This document shows positions 17,026-26,635 of a stretch of 64,000 bases of DNA, piece by piece. A program made the translations under genes and the position numbers. The number at the start of each line of letters is the position of its first letter. Within the stretch, counting starts at the first letter, position 1. The stretch is taken from NCBI RefSeq assembly GCF_029892065.1, contig NZ_CP120373.1, positions 3,355,001 through 3,419,000 on the forward strand. Direction: 5' to 3'. Under the pieces are notes generated by a model. The model searched no databases, was not told the origin of the DNA, and saw nothing but the letters and a program-made list of their open reading frames with translations. The stretch comes from Sinorhizobium garamanticum. Lineage in GTDB: Bacteria; Pseudomonadota; Alphaproteobacteria; Rhizobiales; Rhizobiaceae.

Positions 17026-17787
17026 ATGAAAGACGTCAGCTTCCAACTCTACAGCGCCCGCAATTTTCCACCGCTCGCCGATGTGCTCGCGACCGTCGGC
17101 AAGGCCGGTTATACCCAGGTCGAGGGCTACGGTGCGCTTTACGCATCGCTGACCGACGAAGAGGTCGCTGATTTCAAGCGCGGTCTCGAACGCAACGGCG
17201 TCACCATGCCTACCGCGCATTTCGGGATCGACATGCTGGAGCAGGAGCCGGCGCGGGTGCTGCGGATCGCCAATGCGCTCGGCATCCGGGCAATCTACTG
17301 CCCTTACCTGATGCCGGACCAGCGCCCGAGCGATGCGGCCGGCTGGCGCGCCTTCGGTGCGCGGCTGCAAGCGGCGGGCAAGCCTTTCCGGGATGCGGGA
17401 CTCGACTTCGGCTGGCACAATCACGACTTCGAATTCCATGCCCTTGCAGACGGCTCCATACCGTTGGACCACATCTTCGCCGGCGGCCCGGATCTTTCCT
17501 GGGAAGCCGATATCGCCTGGATCGTGCGCGGTGGCGCCGATCCCTTCGCCTGGATCGCGAAATACGGCAGCCGCATCACCGCCGTCCACGTCAAGGACAT
17601 CGCCCCCAAGGGCGAGAAGACGGATGAGGACGGCTGGGCAGATGTCGGCCACGGCACGATCGACTGGAAGGGGCTCGTAAAGGCGCTCTCCGCAACCTCG
17701 GTAAAATATTTTATCGCCGAACATGACAACCCCAGCGACTTCCGGCGCTTCGCCGAACGTTCGCTGGCTTCCATCCAATCCTATTGA
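17026..17787 (+). CDS. Sugar phosphate isomerase/epimerase (xylose isomerase-like TIM barrel)
   Basis: 253 residues from ATG 17026 with GAGGAG upstream. The TIM-barrel family signatures are present: SFQLYSARNFPPLADVLATVGKAGYTQVEGYG, GWHNHDFEF with metal-binding His, WEADIAWIV, AVHVKDI and the end YFIAEHDN. This is the IolE/IolI-like AP-endonuclease-2 superfamily, which binds a divalent metal and isomerises or epimerises keto sugars. Such genes next to Gfo/Idh dehydrogenases often act on 3-keto sugars. It lies between the lyxose isomerase-like gene and a dehydrogenase that starts 14 bases downstream. Confidence 0.88.
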   Translation: MKDVSFQLYSARNFPPLADVLATVGKAGYTQVEGYGALYASLTDEEVADFKRGLERNGVTMPTAHFGIDMLEQEPARVLRIANALGIRAIYCPYLMPDQRPSDAAGWRAFGARLQAAGKPFRDAGLDFGWHNHDFEFHALADGSIPLDHIFAGGPDLSWEADIAWIVRGGADPFAWIAKYGSRITAVHVKDIAPKGEKTDEDGWADVGHGTIDWKGLVKALSATSVKYFIAEHDNPSDFRRFAERSLASIQSY

Positions 17788-17801
17788 GCGACGGGAAAAA
17801 C

Positions 17802-18938
17802 ATGAAGACGAAGGAACTTGGCGTTGGCATCATCGGATGCGGCAACATCTCCACCACCTATTTCAGGCTCGCGCCGCTCTTCAAGGGCATCAGAATGGTC
17901 GCGTGCGCCGATATCAACCCGGCAGCGGCCGAGGCGCGGGGGGCAGAATATGACGTGACGGCGCAGAGCATCGAGGCGCTGCTGGCCAATCCGGAGGTGG
18001 ACATCATCGTCAATTTGACGATCCCGGACGCGCATTTTCCCGTTTCGAAGGCGATCCTCGAAGCGGGAAAACATGTCTATTCCGAAAAGCCCCTGGTTCT
18101 GACGCTGGAGCAGGGCGAGGAACTCAGGACGATCGCCAAGGCGAAGGAACTAACGGTCGGCTGCGCACCGGATACCTTCCTCGGCGGTGCGCACCAGCTC
18201 GCCCGCGACTACATCGACGCCGGAAAGATCGGTCGGATCACTTCTGGTACCTGCCACGTCATGAGCCCCGGCATGGAGATGTGGCATCCGAACCCGGATT
18301 TCTTCTTCCTGCCGGGCGGCGGTCCGGTGCTCGATCTCGGACCTTACTACATCGCCAACCTCATCAACCTGATCGGCCCGGTGAAGCGCGTCGCCGCGCT
18401 TTCCTCGATGGCGAGCGAAACGCGCACCATCACCAGCGCGCCGCGCAACGGCGAGGTCATCCCGGTCAAGACGCCGACCAATATCCATGCGCTGCTCGAA
18501 TTCCAGAACGGCGCGACGATCACGCTTTCGGCAAGCTGGGATGTCTGGTCGCACCGCCACGCCCACATGGAGCTCTATGGCACCGAAGGATCGCTTTTCG
18601 TGCCGGATCCCAACTTCTTCGGCGGCACGGTCGAGGCGAGTGGGCGCGACAAGAACATCCAGCCCCTCGAAATGTGGGAGCATCCCTTTGCGGTCAACAA
18701 CTGGGATCACCCGGCCGGGCCGATCGCCAACTACCGCACGGCCGGTCTCGCCGACATGGCGGACGCCATCCTCAATGGGCGCGATGCGCGTTGCTCGCTC
18801 GACCGCGCGCTTCACGGTGTCGACGTGATGGTGTCGATCCTGAAGTCGGGCGAAGAGGGGCGGTTCGTGACGCTTTCGACCACCTGCACGCAGCCGGCCG
18901 CTCTCGGCATCGAAGAGGCGCAGGCGCTGCTGCGCTGA
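17802..18938 (+). CDS. Gfo/Idh/MocA family NAD(P)-dependent sugar oxidoreductase
   Basis: 378 residues from ATG 17802. The N-terminal Rossmann fold reads GVGIIGCGNISTTYFRLAPLF, followed by MVACADINPAAA and the conserved EKPLVLTLEQGEEL, whose lysine is part of the active site. The C-terminal domain has GGGPVLDLGPYYIANLINLIGPVKRV, typical of glucose-fructose-oxidoreductase-like enzymes. It likely oxidises the imported sugar or a derivative at a ring hydroxyl, with the upstream epimerase-like protein as partner. About 180 bases of repeat sequence separate it from the next gene. Confidence 0.92.
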   Translation: MKTKELGVGIIGCGNISTTYFRLAPLFKGIRMVACADINPAAAEARGAEYDVTAQSIEALLANPEVDIIVNLTIPDAHFPVSKAILEAGKHVYSEKPLVLTLEQGEELRTIAKAKELTVGCAPDTFLGGAHQLARDYIDAGKIGRITSGTCHVMSPGMEMWHPNPDFFFLPGGGPVLDLGPYYIANLINLIGPVKRVAALSSMASETRTITSAPRNGEVIPVKTPTNIHALLEFQNGATITLSASWDVWSHRHAHMELYGTEGSLFVPDPNFFGGTVEASGRDKNIQPLEMWEHPFAVNNWDHPAGPIANYRTAGLADMADAILNGRDARCSLDRALHGVDVMVSILKSGEEGRFVTLSTTCTQPAALGIEEAQALLR

Positions 18939-18964
18939 ATAAGAAATCCCCGGTACGAGGAACA

Positions 18965-19095
18965 CCCAAGAAAAGAGGGCCGCGGCGTTTCCCATTCGCC
19001 GAGGCCCCCCAAGGGGCCAGACGCACAAAGGCAAAAGATCGGGCATGACAAACCCCTCCCTCTTGTGGCGAAGGGTTGGGGAGGGGTATCCAAAC
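18965..19095. repeat. Palindromic repeat inside the sugar operon
   Basis: The 183-base gap between the dehydrogenase and aldo/keto reductase genes contains rhizobial-type palindromic sequence, including ACCCCTCCCT ... GGGGAGGGGT (about 19052-19088) and AGGCCCCCCAAGGGGCC. No frame with a supported start occurs. Probably a mobile repeat that landed within the transcription unit. Confidence 0.6.
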
Positions 19096-19121
19096 ACCCA
19101 CCCGAAACAGAGGAATCGAGA

Positions 19122-20150
19122 ATGGCCTGGCAACCGGCGGAAAACCGATACGAGAAGATGAAATACAACCGCTGCGGCAAGAGCGGGCTGAAGCTGCCGG
19201 CGATCTCGCTCGGCCTCTGGCACAATTTCGGCGGCGACACGCCGCATGAGCGCAAATTGGACATGTGCCGCACGGCGTTCGATCTTGGCATCACCCATTT
19301 CGATCTAGCCAATAATTATGGTCCCCCGCCCGGATCGGCGGAGACGGCTTTCGGCGAAATCATGCGCACCGACTTCGCCGGTCTGCGCGACGAACTGATC
19401 ATTTCCTCCAAGGCCGGCTACGATATGTGGCCGGGTCCCTATGGCGAATGGGGCAGCCGCAAATATCTGATCGCTTCCTGCGACCAGAGCCTGAAGCGCA
19501 TGGGCCTCGACTATGTCGACATCTTCTATTCCCACCGCTTCGATCCCGACACCCCGCTCGAGGAGACCTGCGGCGCGCTCGACCATATCGTCCGTTCGGG
19601 CAGGGCGCTCTATGTCGGCATCTCGTCCTATAATTCGCAGCGAACCCGCGAAGCGGCGGCAATCCTCAAGGATCTCGGCACGCCATGCCTGATCCACCAG
19701 CCGAGCTATTCGATGCTCAACCGCTGGATGGAGGACGACGGCCTCGTCGATACGTTGGAAGACCTCGGTATCGGCTCGATCGTCTTCTCGCCGCTCGCGC
19801 AGGGCATGCTGACGACGAAGTATCTGAACGGGATCCCGGAGGGCAGCCGCGCAGCCCAGAACCACTTCCTCAAGAAGGATTTCATCCGCCCGTCGATCAT
19901 TGAAAACATCGGCAAATTGAATGGCATTGCCGAGCGGCGTGGCCAGACGCTGGCGCAGATGGCGCTTGCCTGGGTGCTGCGCGGCGACCGTATTACGTCG
20001 GCTCTGATCGGTGCCAGCCGGTCCGCGCAGATCGTCGATTGCGTCAAGGCGCTCGAGAACGACAGCTTCACGGCGGAAGAACTGGCCGAGATCGATCTCT
20101 ATGCGCGCGAGGCCGATATCAACCTGTGGGCCAAGTCGGCGGAGCTCTGA
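19122..20150 (+). CDS. Aldo/keto reductase (YghZ/L-glyceraldehyde 3-phosphate reductase-like)
   Basis: 342 residues from ATG 19122 with AGAGGA upstream. The chain starts WQPAENRYEKMKYNRCGKSGLKLPAISLGLWHNFG and continues with HFDLANNYGPPPGSAE, which carries the catalytic Asp and Tyr; the Lys is in LIISSKAGYDMWPGPYG and the His in DIFYSHRFD. This is the YghZ-type subgroup of NADPH-dependent reductases. As last gene of the sugar operon it may reduce an aldehyde or keto intermediate, or protect against reactive aldehydes from sugar breakdown. Confidence 0.92.
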   Translation: MAWQPAENRYEKMKYNRCGKSGLKLPAISLGLWHNFGGDTPHERKLDMCRTAFDLGITHFDLANNYGPPPGSAETAFGEIMRTDFAGLRDELIISSKAGYDMWPGPYGEWGSRKYLIASCDQSLKRMGLDYVDIFYSHRFDPDTPLEETCGALDHIVRSGRALYVGISSYNSQRTREAAAILKDLGTPCLIHQPSYSMLNRWMEDDGLVDTLEDLGIGSIVFSPLAQGMLTTKYLNGIPEGSRAAQNHFLKKDFIRPSIIENIGKLNGIAERRGQTLAQMALAWVLRGDRITSALIGASRSAQIVDCVKALENDSFTAEELAEIDLYAREADINLWAKSAEL

Positions 20151-20170
20151 AACAGAGCGAATTCATTGAT

Positions 20171-20189
20171 TTGCCTCGATTTTAGGCAA
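20171..20189. promoter_or_regulatory. Inverted repeat upstream of the TRAP binding protein
   Basis: TTGCCT-N7-AGGCAA is a perfect 6+6 inverted repeat about 250 bases before the TRAP binding-protein start. It is followed by AATATTGACTTAT, which could hold a -35 element (TTGACT). Candidate operator or small hairpin; the regulator is unknown. Confidence 0.4.
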
Positions 20190-20428
20190 TATTGACTTAT
20201 CTCCGGCGCCTTAGACAAAAGTCGAAGAGAGCGCCGGAAAACCGTCGCTGGACATGCATTAGTGAATATGTATGGTGCAGTGGTGCCGGTCCCGCTTGCG
20301 CGACGTTTTGCGTGTGCGCGGCCGGCAAAACGAGGAGAAATGAGCCCTCGACGCGCTGGAGCGGGCCGAGGAAGAGTTCGACGGGAGATGTCGCGGAGAG
20401 CGGCCGCAACCGTCATGGCGGGAAATAG

Positions 20429-21544
<1,116 letters not shown>

Positions 21545-21568
21545 GCCGCTGCATCATCGCAGAAACGA

Positions 21569-21599
21569 AAAACCCCGGGGCTTGGCTCCGGGGTTTTTC
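21569..21599 (+). terminator. Rho-independent terminator after the TRAP binding protein
   Basis: CCCCGGGG ... CCGGGG forms a GC stem flanked by A5 before and T5 after. It lies 25 bases after the stop and is symmetrical enough to work on both strands. Confidence 0.85.
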
Positions 21600-21677
21600 T
21601 TTGCTGTGGTGGTTTCGAAATACCGGCATGCAACCACAGAACTCATTCTACGCTACAGCGTTCTTTGCGCGTCTGAT

Positions 21678-21907
21678 CACAGTACACGACAGTAACCAGC
21701 TTCTGCCTCGCTAGTTCCGGTACGGTAATGCATCTCCTCCTGTCCTCATTCCTGTGCTCGTCAAAGGAATCCAGCAGCGCCGCGTCTGCGGCACGGAAGA
21801 GTCTTTTCAGCCCAAGGACTTGGGCTGGCTGGATTCCTGTGACAAGCACAGGAATGAGGGCGAAAAACGGATACGCCAAACCAATTGAGCTGCGGTCGTG
21901 TACCGTG
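21678..21907. mobile_element. MITE-like element (230 bp) with terminal inverted repeats and target duplication
   Basis: Ends are CACAGTACACGAC and GTCGTGTACCGTG, inverted repeats of 13 bases with one mismatch. GTCTGAT flanks both sides (21671-21677 and 21910-21916), extendable to nine bases with one mismatch. The element sits in the second hairpin of a family A repeat: the left piece ends at 21677 and the right piece resumes at 21917 (AAGACGCGCGG). Inside it an internal inverted repeat runs CCTCATTCCTGTG (21744) to CACAGGAATGAGG (21859). It has no transposase gene. Confidence 0.65.
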
Positions 21908-21956
21908 GTGTCTGATAAGACGCGCGGCGCTGTAAGGGACGATAGCAAACGGAAAA

Positions 21957-21985
21957 GGCCCGAATGCCACTTCGACATTCGGGCC
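21957..21985 (-). terminator. Terminator of the leftward TRAP membrane operon
   Basis: GGCCCGAATG pairs with CATTCGGGCC. Read leftwards it is followed by a TTTTCC tail. It lies 50 bases past the stop of the large permease gene. Confidence 0.7.
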
Positions 21986-22035
21986 TTGTTGTTGTTGGCC
22001 GGCCTGCTTTGTGACTTTCAGGCCTGATTGCCGCG

Positions 22036-23838
22036 TCAGTTGAACGACGGCGGTGCGCTGAGATCGGTCGCCGGCTTGTTCGGCTGGGCGGGTGCGTTGT
22101 TCGGCTGGGCCGGCTGGGCCGGCTGCTGAGGGTTGTCGAGTGGGCTGCCGCCCGGCAGTTGCAGGCCGCCCGGAAGGCCAAGACCGCCGCCGTTGTCCGG
22201 CAGCGTCAGTCCGCCGCCACCCGTTCCGAACCCGGGAACCTCGATCTTGATGGTAGACGGATCGACGGCCGCGCCGCCTCCCTTGTAGTGCATAACCATC
22301 TGCGGGAACATGATCGTCAGCGCCACCATGAGGATCTGGATACCGACGAAAGGCACCGCACCCCAATAGATCTGGCCGGTGGTGACTGGTTGGGTCATCT
22401 TGCCGGTGACTTTGTCGAGGTAGGGCACCCTGGCCGCGACCGAGCGCAGGTAGAAGAGCGCGAAGCCGAACGGCGGGTGCATGAAGCTCGTCTGCATGTT
22501 GATGCCGAGCAGCACGCCGAACCAGATCAGGTCGATTCCGAGCTTGTCGGCTGCCGGAGCGAGCAGCGGCACGATGATGAAGGCGAGCTCGAAGAAGTCG
22601 AGGAAGAAGGCCAGGAAGAAGACCAGCAGGTTGACCGCAATCAGGAAGCCGGTTTCGCCGCCCGGCATCGCCGTCAGCAGGTGTTCCACCCAGATATGCC
22701 CGTTGACGCCGTAGAAGGTCAGCGAGAAGACGCGTGCACCGATCAGGATGAACAGCACGAAGGCCGAAAGGCGCGTCGTGGCCGTCAGTGCTCCTCGTAC
22801 GACATCGAGACTAAGCCGCCCCTTGGCCGCTGCCATGATCAGGGCACCGACCGCGCCCATGGCTCCGCCTTCCGTCGGCGTGGCGATGCCGAGGAAGATC
22901 GTGCCAAGCACGAGGAAGATCAATGCGAGCGGCGGAATGAGGACGATGATGACCTGCTGGGCCAGCCGGGAGAGCGCATTGATCTTGAGCGCGCGGTCGA
23001 TCAGAGCGACCATGTAGATGATCGCAACGCCGACCGTCGCGCCGAGGATGTCCGCGTTCTCGCCTTGCGTCGGCGAGAAGTAGAGGTGCGCCGCATAGGC
23101 GATGCCCGCCGCGGCGATCAGGGCGATGATAAGCGATGTGACGCCCGAACCGAGCGTGCGGGCCTCCAGCGGCAGCGCCGGCATCGAGTCGCGCTTCAGG
23201 AACGACATCAGCAGGACGTAGCCCATGTACAGGCCCGTCAGGACGAGGCCCGGGATGAGGGCGCCGGCGTACATGTCACCGACCGAGCGACCGAGCTGGT
23301 CAGCAAGGACGATCAGCACGAGCGAGGGCGGGATGATCTGCGCCAGCGTGCCGGAGGCGGCAATGACGCCCGAGGCGACCCGCCGGTCATAGCCGTAGCG
23401 CAGCATGATCGGCAGCGAGATCAGCCCCATCGCGATGACCGAGGCCGCGACCACGCCGGTGGTTGCCGCAAGCAACGCACCGACGAAGATGACCGCATAG
23501 GCAAGACCGCCGCGGACGGGGCCGAAGAGCTGACCGATCGTGTCGAGCAGGTCCTCGGCCATGCCCGATTTCTCGAGCACGATGCCCATGAAGGTGAAGA
23601 AGGGGATAGCGAGCAAGGTGTCGTTGGACATCACCCCCCAGAATCGTTCCGGCAATGCGTTGAGCAACGGCCAGGAGAGATTGATCGAATCCGAAAGCGG
23701 CGCGAGTTCCACGCCGATGATGAAGAACAGGAGGCCATTCGCGGCGAGCGAGAAGGCGACGGGATAACCCAGCATCAGGAACACGATCAGCGATACGAAC
23801 ATGATCGGTGCCAGGTTTTCGGCAATGAACTCAATCAC
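22036..23838 (-). CDS. TRAP transporter large permease (DctM type) with Pro-rich C-terminal tail
   Basis: 600 residues from GTG 23838, overlapping the small-permease stop, with GGAGGTG upstream. It has about 12 hydrophobic segments starting IMFVSLIVFLMLGYPVAFSLAANG, with DctM signatures such as IPFFTFMGIVLEKSGMAEDLL, SGTLAQIIPPSLVLIVLADQ and GGAMGAVGALIMAA. It is longer than the usual 425-residue DctM because of an enlarged middle region and a hydrophilic tail of about 65 residues (GGGGLTLP ... QQPAQPAQPNNAPAQPNKPA). Dicarboxylate or keto-acid TRAP systems of the TakM type share the extra length. It works with the small permease upstream and, by inference, the convergent binding protein. Confidence 0.92.
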   Translation of the reverse strand: MIEFIAENLAPIMFVSLIVFLMLGYPVAFSLAANGLLFFIIGVELAPLSDSINLSWPLLNALPERFWGVMSNDTLLAIPFFTFMGIVLEKSGMAEDLLDTIGQLFGPVRGGLAYAVIFVGALLAATTGVVAASVIAMGLISLPIMLRYGYDRRVASGVIAASGTLAQIIPPSLVLIVLADQLGRSVGDMYAGALIPGLVLTGLYMGYVLLMSFLKRDSMPALPLEARTLGSGVTSLIIALIAAAGIAYAAHLYFSPTQGENADILGATVGVAIIYMVALIDRALKINALSRLAQQVIIVLIPPLALIFLVLGTIFLGIATPTEGGAMGAVGALIMAAAKGRLSLDVVRGALTATTRLSAFVLFILIGARVFSLTFYGVNGHIWVEHLLTAMPGGETGFLIAVNLLVFFLAFFLDFFELAFIIVPLLAPAADKLGIDLIWFGVLLGINMQTSFMHPPFGFALFYLRSVAARVPYLDKVTGKMTQPVTTGQIYWGAVPFVGIQILMVALTIMFPQMVMHYKGGGAAVDPSTIKIEVPGFGTGGGGLTLPDNGGGLGLPGGLQLPGGSPLDNPQQPAQPAQPNNAPAQPNKPATDLSAPPSFN

Positions 23839-24410
23839 GAGCGCACCTCCGGACCTACAGCTTCGTCAAGCGGCGCGTGCGCCGCCACATAGGGGGTGGG
23901 ATCGTCCATGTTTCCCGTCATGATCGCGATTTTCTTGATGATTTCCGAAACACCTTGCAGGGCAAGCAGTATGAAGCCAATGAGCAGGATGGCCTTTGCC
24001 GGCCAAATGATCAGCCCACCCGCGCTGGACGAGCCTTCGCCCGACACATAGGACATGCGGACGTAGGGCACGAGGTAATAGAGCATGAGCAGCACGAACG
24101 GCATCAGGAAGAAGACGTGACCGAAGAGGTCGATCCAGTGCTGCACACGGCGCGAGAAACTGCCGTAGACGACGTCGATGCGGATGTGTTCGTTCTGGCT
24201 GAGCGTATAGGCGGCAGCGAACATGAAGGCTGCGCCGAAGAGATACCACTGCGCCTCGAGCCAGGCATTCGACGACATGTTGAAGATTTTTCGGATGACG
24301 GCATTGCCCGCGCTGACGAGCACGGCGACCAGAATGAGCCAGCCGACCGCCTTGCCGATATTCTCGGTGATGGTGTCAATCAATCGGCTGAAGCCGAGTA
24401 ACGGTTTCAT
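23835..24410 (-). CDS. TRAP transporter small permease (DctQ type)
   Basis: 191 residues from ATG 24410, after GGGGAGGATC. Four hydrophobic segments are visible (AVGWLILVAVLVSAGNAVIRKIF, WYLFGAAFMFAAAYTLSQNEHIRIDVV, HVFFLMPFVLLMLYYLV and AILLIGFILLALQGVSEIIK), the standard DctQ layout; NEHIRIDV is the family motif. The stop overlaps the start of the large permease. It is the first gene of the leftward transcript. Confidence 0.92.
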   Translation of the reverse strand: MKPLLGFSRLIDTITENIGKAVGWLILVAVLVSAGNAVIRKIFNMSSNAWLEAQWYLFGAAFMFAAAYTLSQNEHIRIDVVYGSFSRRVQHWIDLFGHVFFLMPFVLLMLYYLVPYVRMSYVSGEGSSSAGGLIIWPAKAILLIGFILLALQGVSEIIKKIAIMTGNMDDPTPYVAAHAPLDEAVGPEVRS

Positions 24411-24883
24411 CAAGATCCTCCCCGCAATGGCTGTTTTTATCTTTCGCCAAGCACAGTCACAGTGCCGATTTCAAGCCCCCTTTCAAGTCCGAAGCCCGAT
24501 TTTCCGGGATGGGGAGACAGTCTCAGACGAAAGTCGAATGCAGGGCAGCGGAAAATGCCCAAGACTTAGGCAGGTGGGCGTGGGGATCGCCGTTTGCTCC
24601 ATGCGAGCTCTCCACAGAATGGACACCGGTTTCGCCCATGCTCAGGCGATTCGGGAGCAGGACAATTCGGCCTGCTCCTTCCTGCACAGGAACCGGCGTG
24701 ACGGGTCTTGAAACGGTTCGGAGTTTCGGGCTGGATGCGCTCGCCAAGAATCTAGAGCGGGATGAGGAAAAGTGTGAGCGGTTTTCCGCCCGCATCCCGC
24801 TCTAACTTATTAGTATCGATCACGTTTAAGGTTTTTGGGTCGATTCGACCCAAAATCATCGTGATCTAGGGAAGAGGCAAGCT
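24411..24883. other. Divergent spacer between the TRAP operon and the GH43 gene
   Basis: 473 bases. 24411-24750 shows no supported gene or repeat. 24751-24868 is filled by a two-part palindromic repeat that reaches to 15 bases before the GH43 start, so the GH43 promoter must lie within or upstream of the repeat. Confidence 0.6.
24751..24868. repeat. Two-part palindromic repeat (family D)
   Basis: First part: TAGAGCGGGATG ... CATCCCGCTCTA with an inner GAGCGG/CCGCCC arm. Second part: GATCACG ... CGTGATC enclosing TTTGGGTCGATTCGACCCAAA. Repeats of this form are very common between genes in Rhizobiaceae. Confidence 0.75.
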
Positions 24884-26506
24884 ATGGTCGCGACTATCCG
24901 CAACCCGATCCTTCCGGGCTTCAACCCGGACCCGTCGATCTGCCGCGTTGGAGACGACTATTATATCGCCACGTCGACATTCGAATGGTACCCGGGCGTG
25001 CAGATCCACCATTCGCGCGATCTCGTGAACTGGCGGCTCGTGCGCCGGCCGCTGGAGCGGGCAAGCCAGCTCGACATGCGCGGCAACCCCGACAGCTGCG
25101 GCGTTTGGGCGCCGTGCCTGTCCTATTCCGACGGGCTGTTCTGGCTGGTCTATACCGACGTCAAGCGCTTCGACGGCAATTTCAAGGACGCGCACAATTA
25201 TATCGTCACGGCCGAAGCCGTGGAGGCGACCTGGTCCGATCCGGTTTATGTCAATTCCTCCGGCTTCGATCCCTCGCTCTTTCACGACGACGATGGCCGC
25301 AAGTGGTTCCTCAACATGCAGTGGAACCACCGCTCGGAGAGCTTCGGCGGCGCGCCGAAGAGCCCGGCTTTCGACGGCATTCTCCTGCAGGAGTGGGATG
25401 AGCGCACGCGCCGGCTCGTCGGTCCGGTGAAGAACATCTTCGCCGGCAGTTCGCTCGGCCTGGTCGAGGGACCGCATCTCTTCAAGCGCAACGGCTGGTA
25501 CTACCTGACGACAGCTGAGGGTGGCACGGGCTATGACCATGCGGTGACCATGGCGCGCTCACGCACCATCGACGGCCCCTACGAGCTGCATCCGAATACC
25601 CATCTCATCACCTCGAAGGACCATCCCGAAGCCGCGCTGCAGCGGGCAGGGCACGGGCAATATGTCGAGACGCCGGATGGACAGGCCTATCACACCCACC
25701 TTTGCGGCCGCCCGCTGCCGCCGAAACGGCGCTGCACCCTCGGCCGCGAGACGGCGCTGCAGAAATGCGTCTGGCGCGAGGATGGCTGGCTGTACCTCGA
25801 AAACGGCGGCACGGTCCCGGACGCCACCGTTCCGGCGCCGGCAGGCACGAGCTTCGTCGCGCAACCAGGCGTGGTCGAGACCGATTTCGACGAGGCCGAG
25901 CTCCCGTTCGAGTTCCAGTGGCTGCGCACGCCTGTGGCCGATCGCATCTTTTCGCTGACGTGGCGGGAAGGGCACCTTAGGCTGTTCGGGCGGGAAAGCA
26001 TCGGCAGCTGGTTCGAGCAGGCGCTGGTGGCGCGGCGGCAGGAGCACCATTCGTTCCGGGCCGAGACCGTCGTCGAATTTGCACCCGAGACTTATCAGCA
26101 GGTGGCCGGCCTGACGCTTTACTACAACAGGCACAAGTTCCATGCGTTGGGCGTCACCTGGCACGAGAAGCTCGGACGGGTCGTCACCATTCTCTCGTGC
26201 CCCGGCGATTTTCCGCATGGCCGCCTGGAGTTCCCGGTAGGCAGCGGCGTCGCGGTTCCGGATGGAGCGATCCACCTCGCGATGGAAGTGCGCGACAACG
26301 ATCTCCAGTTCTTCTGGCGAGCGACGGCGCGAGACACATGGCAGGCGATCGGTCCGGTGCTCGACGCCGGCGTGGTTTCCGACGAAGGCGGGCGGGGCGA
26401 GCACGGCTCGTTCACCGGCGCCTTCGCCGGCATGTTCGCCTTCGATACTTCGGGCAGCGCACTGCCGGCCGATTTCGATCATTTTCGTTATCAGGCGCTT
26501 GTCTGA
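24884..26506 (+). CDS. Glycoside hydrolase family 43 (beta-xylosidase/arabinofuranosidase-like)
   Basis: 540 residues, typical of GH43 xylosidases with a C-terminal beta-sandwich. The first strand carries the catalytic base in NPDPSICRVGDDYYIATSTFEWYPG. GFDPSLFHDDDGRKWFLNMQW holds the pKa-modulating Asp, and GLVEGPHLFKRNGWYYL the catalytic Glu. From about residue 325 a second domain (ETDFDEAELPFEFQWLRTP, VAGLTLYYNRHKFHALGVTWHE) is the accessory beta-sandwich. No signal peptide, so it cleaves imported xylo- or arabino-oligosaccharides in the cytoplasm. Ribosome site GGGAAGAGG. It has no dedicated transporter next to it. Confidence 0.93.
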   Translation: MVATIRNPILPGFNPDPSICRVGDDYYIATSTFEWYPGVQIHHSRDLVNWRLVRRPLERASQLDMRGNPDSCGVWAPCLSYSDGLFWLVYTDVKRFDGNFKDAHNYIVTAEAVEATWSDPVYVNSSGFDPSLFHDDDGRKWFLNMQWNHRSESFGGAPKSPAFDGILLQEWDERTRRLVGPVKNIFAGSSLGLVEGPHLFKRNGWYYLTTAEGGTGYDHAVTMARSRTIDGPYELHPNTHLITSKDHPEAALQRAGHGQYVETPDGQAYHTHLCGRPLPPKRRCTLGRETALQKCVWREDGWLYLENGGTVPDATVPAPAGTSFVAQPGVVETDFDEAELPFEFQWLRTPVADRIFSLTWREGHLRLFGRESIGSWFEQALVARRQEHHSFRAETVVEFAPETYQQVAGLTLYYNRHKFHALGVTWHEKLGRVVTILSCPGDFPHGRLEFPVGSGVAVPDGAIHLAMEVRDNDLQFFWRATARDTWQAIGPVLDAGVVSDEGGRGEHGSFTGAFAGMFAFDTSGSALPADFDHFRYQALV

Positions 26507-26635
26507 ATGAATTCAATTTATAAGGAAACAATCATAAACGACGATTATCATTACATAAATGTAATCTGACGTTTCATCTACGGTTCATGTAGGGAACTCT
26601 AGTTTCGAGGGGCAGACAACGAAAGGAAGCCCCTC

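Noticed and set aside
22159..23892. 577-codon open frame on the plus strand
   Set aside because: It is the antisense shadow of the TRAP large permease; composition is dominated by Arg, Asp, Glu and His with no domain, as expected for the reverse of a hydrophobic protein gene in high-GC DNA.
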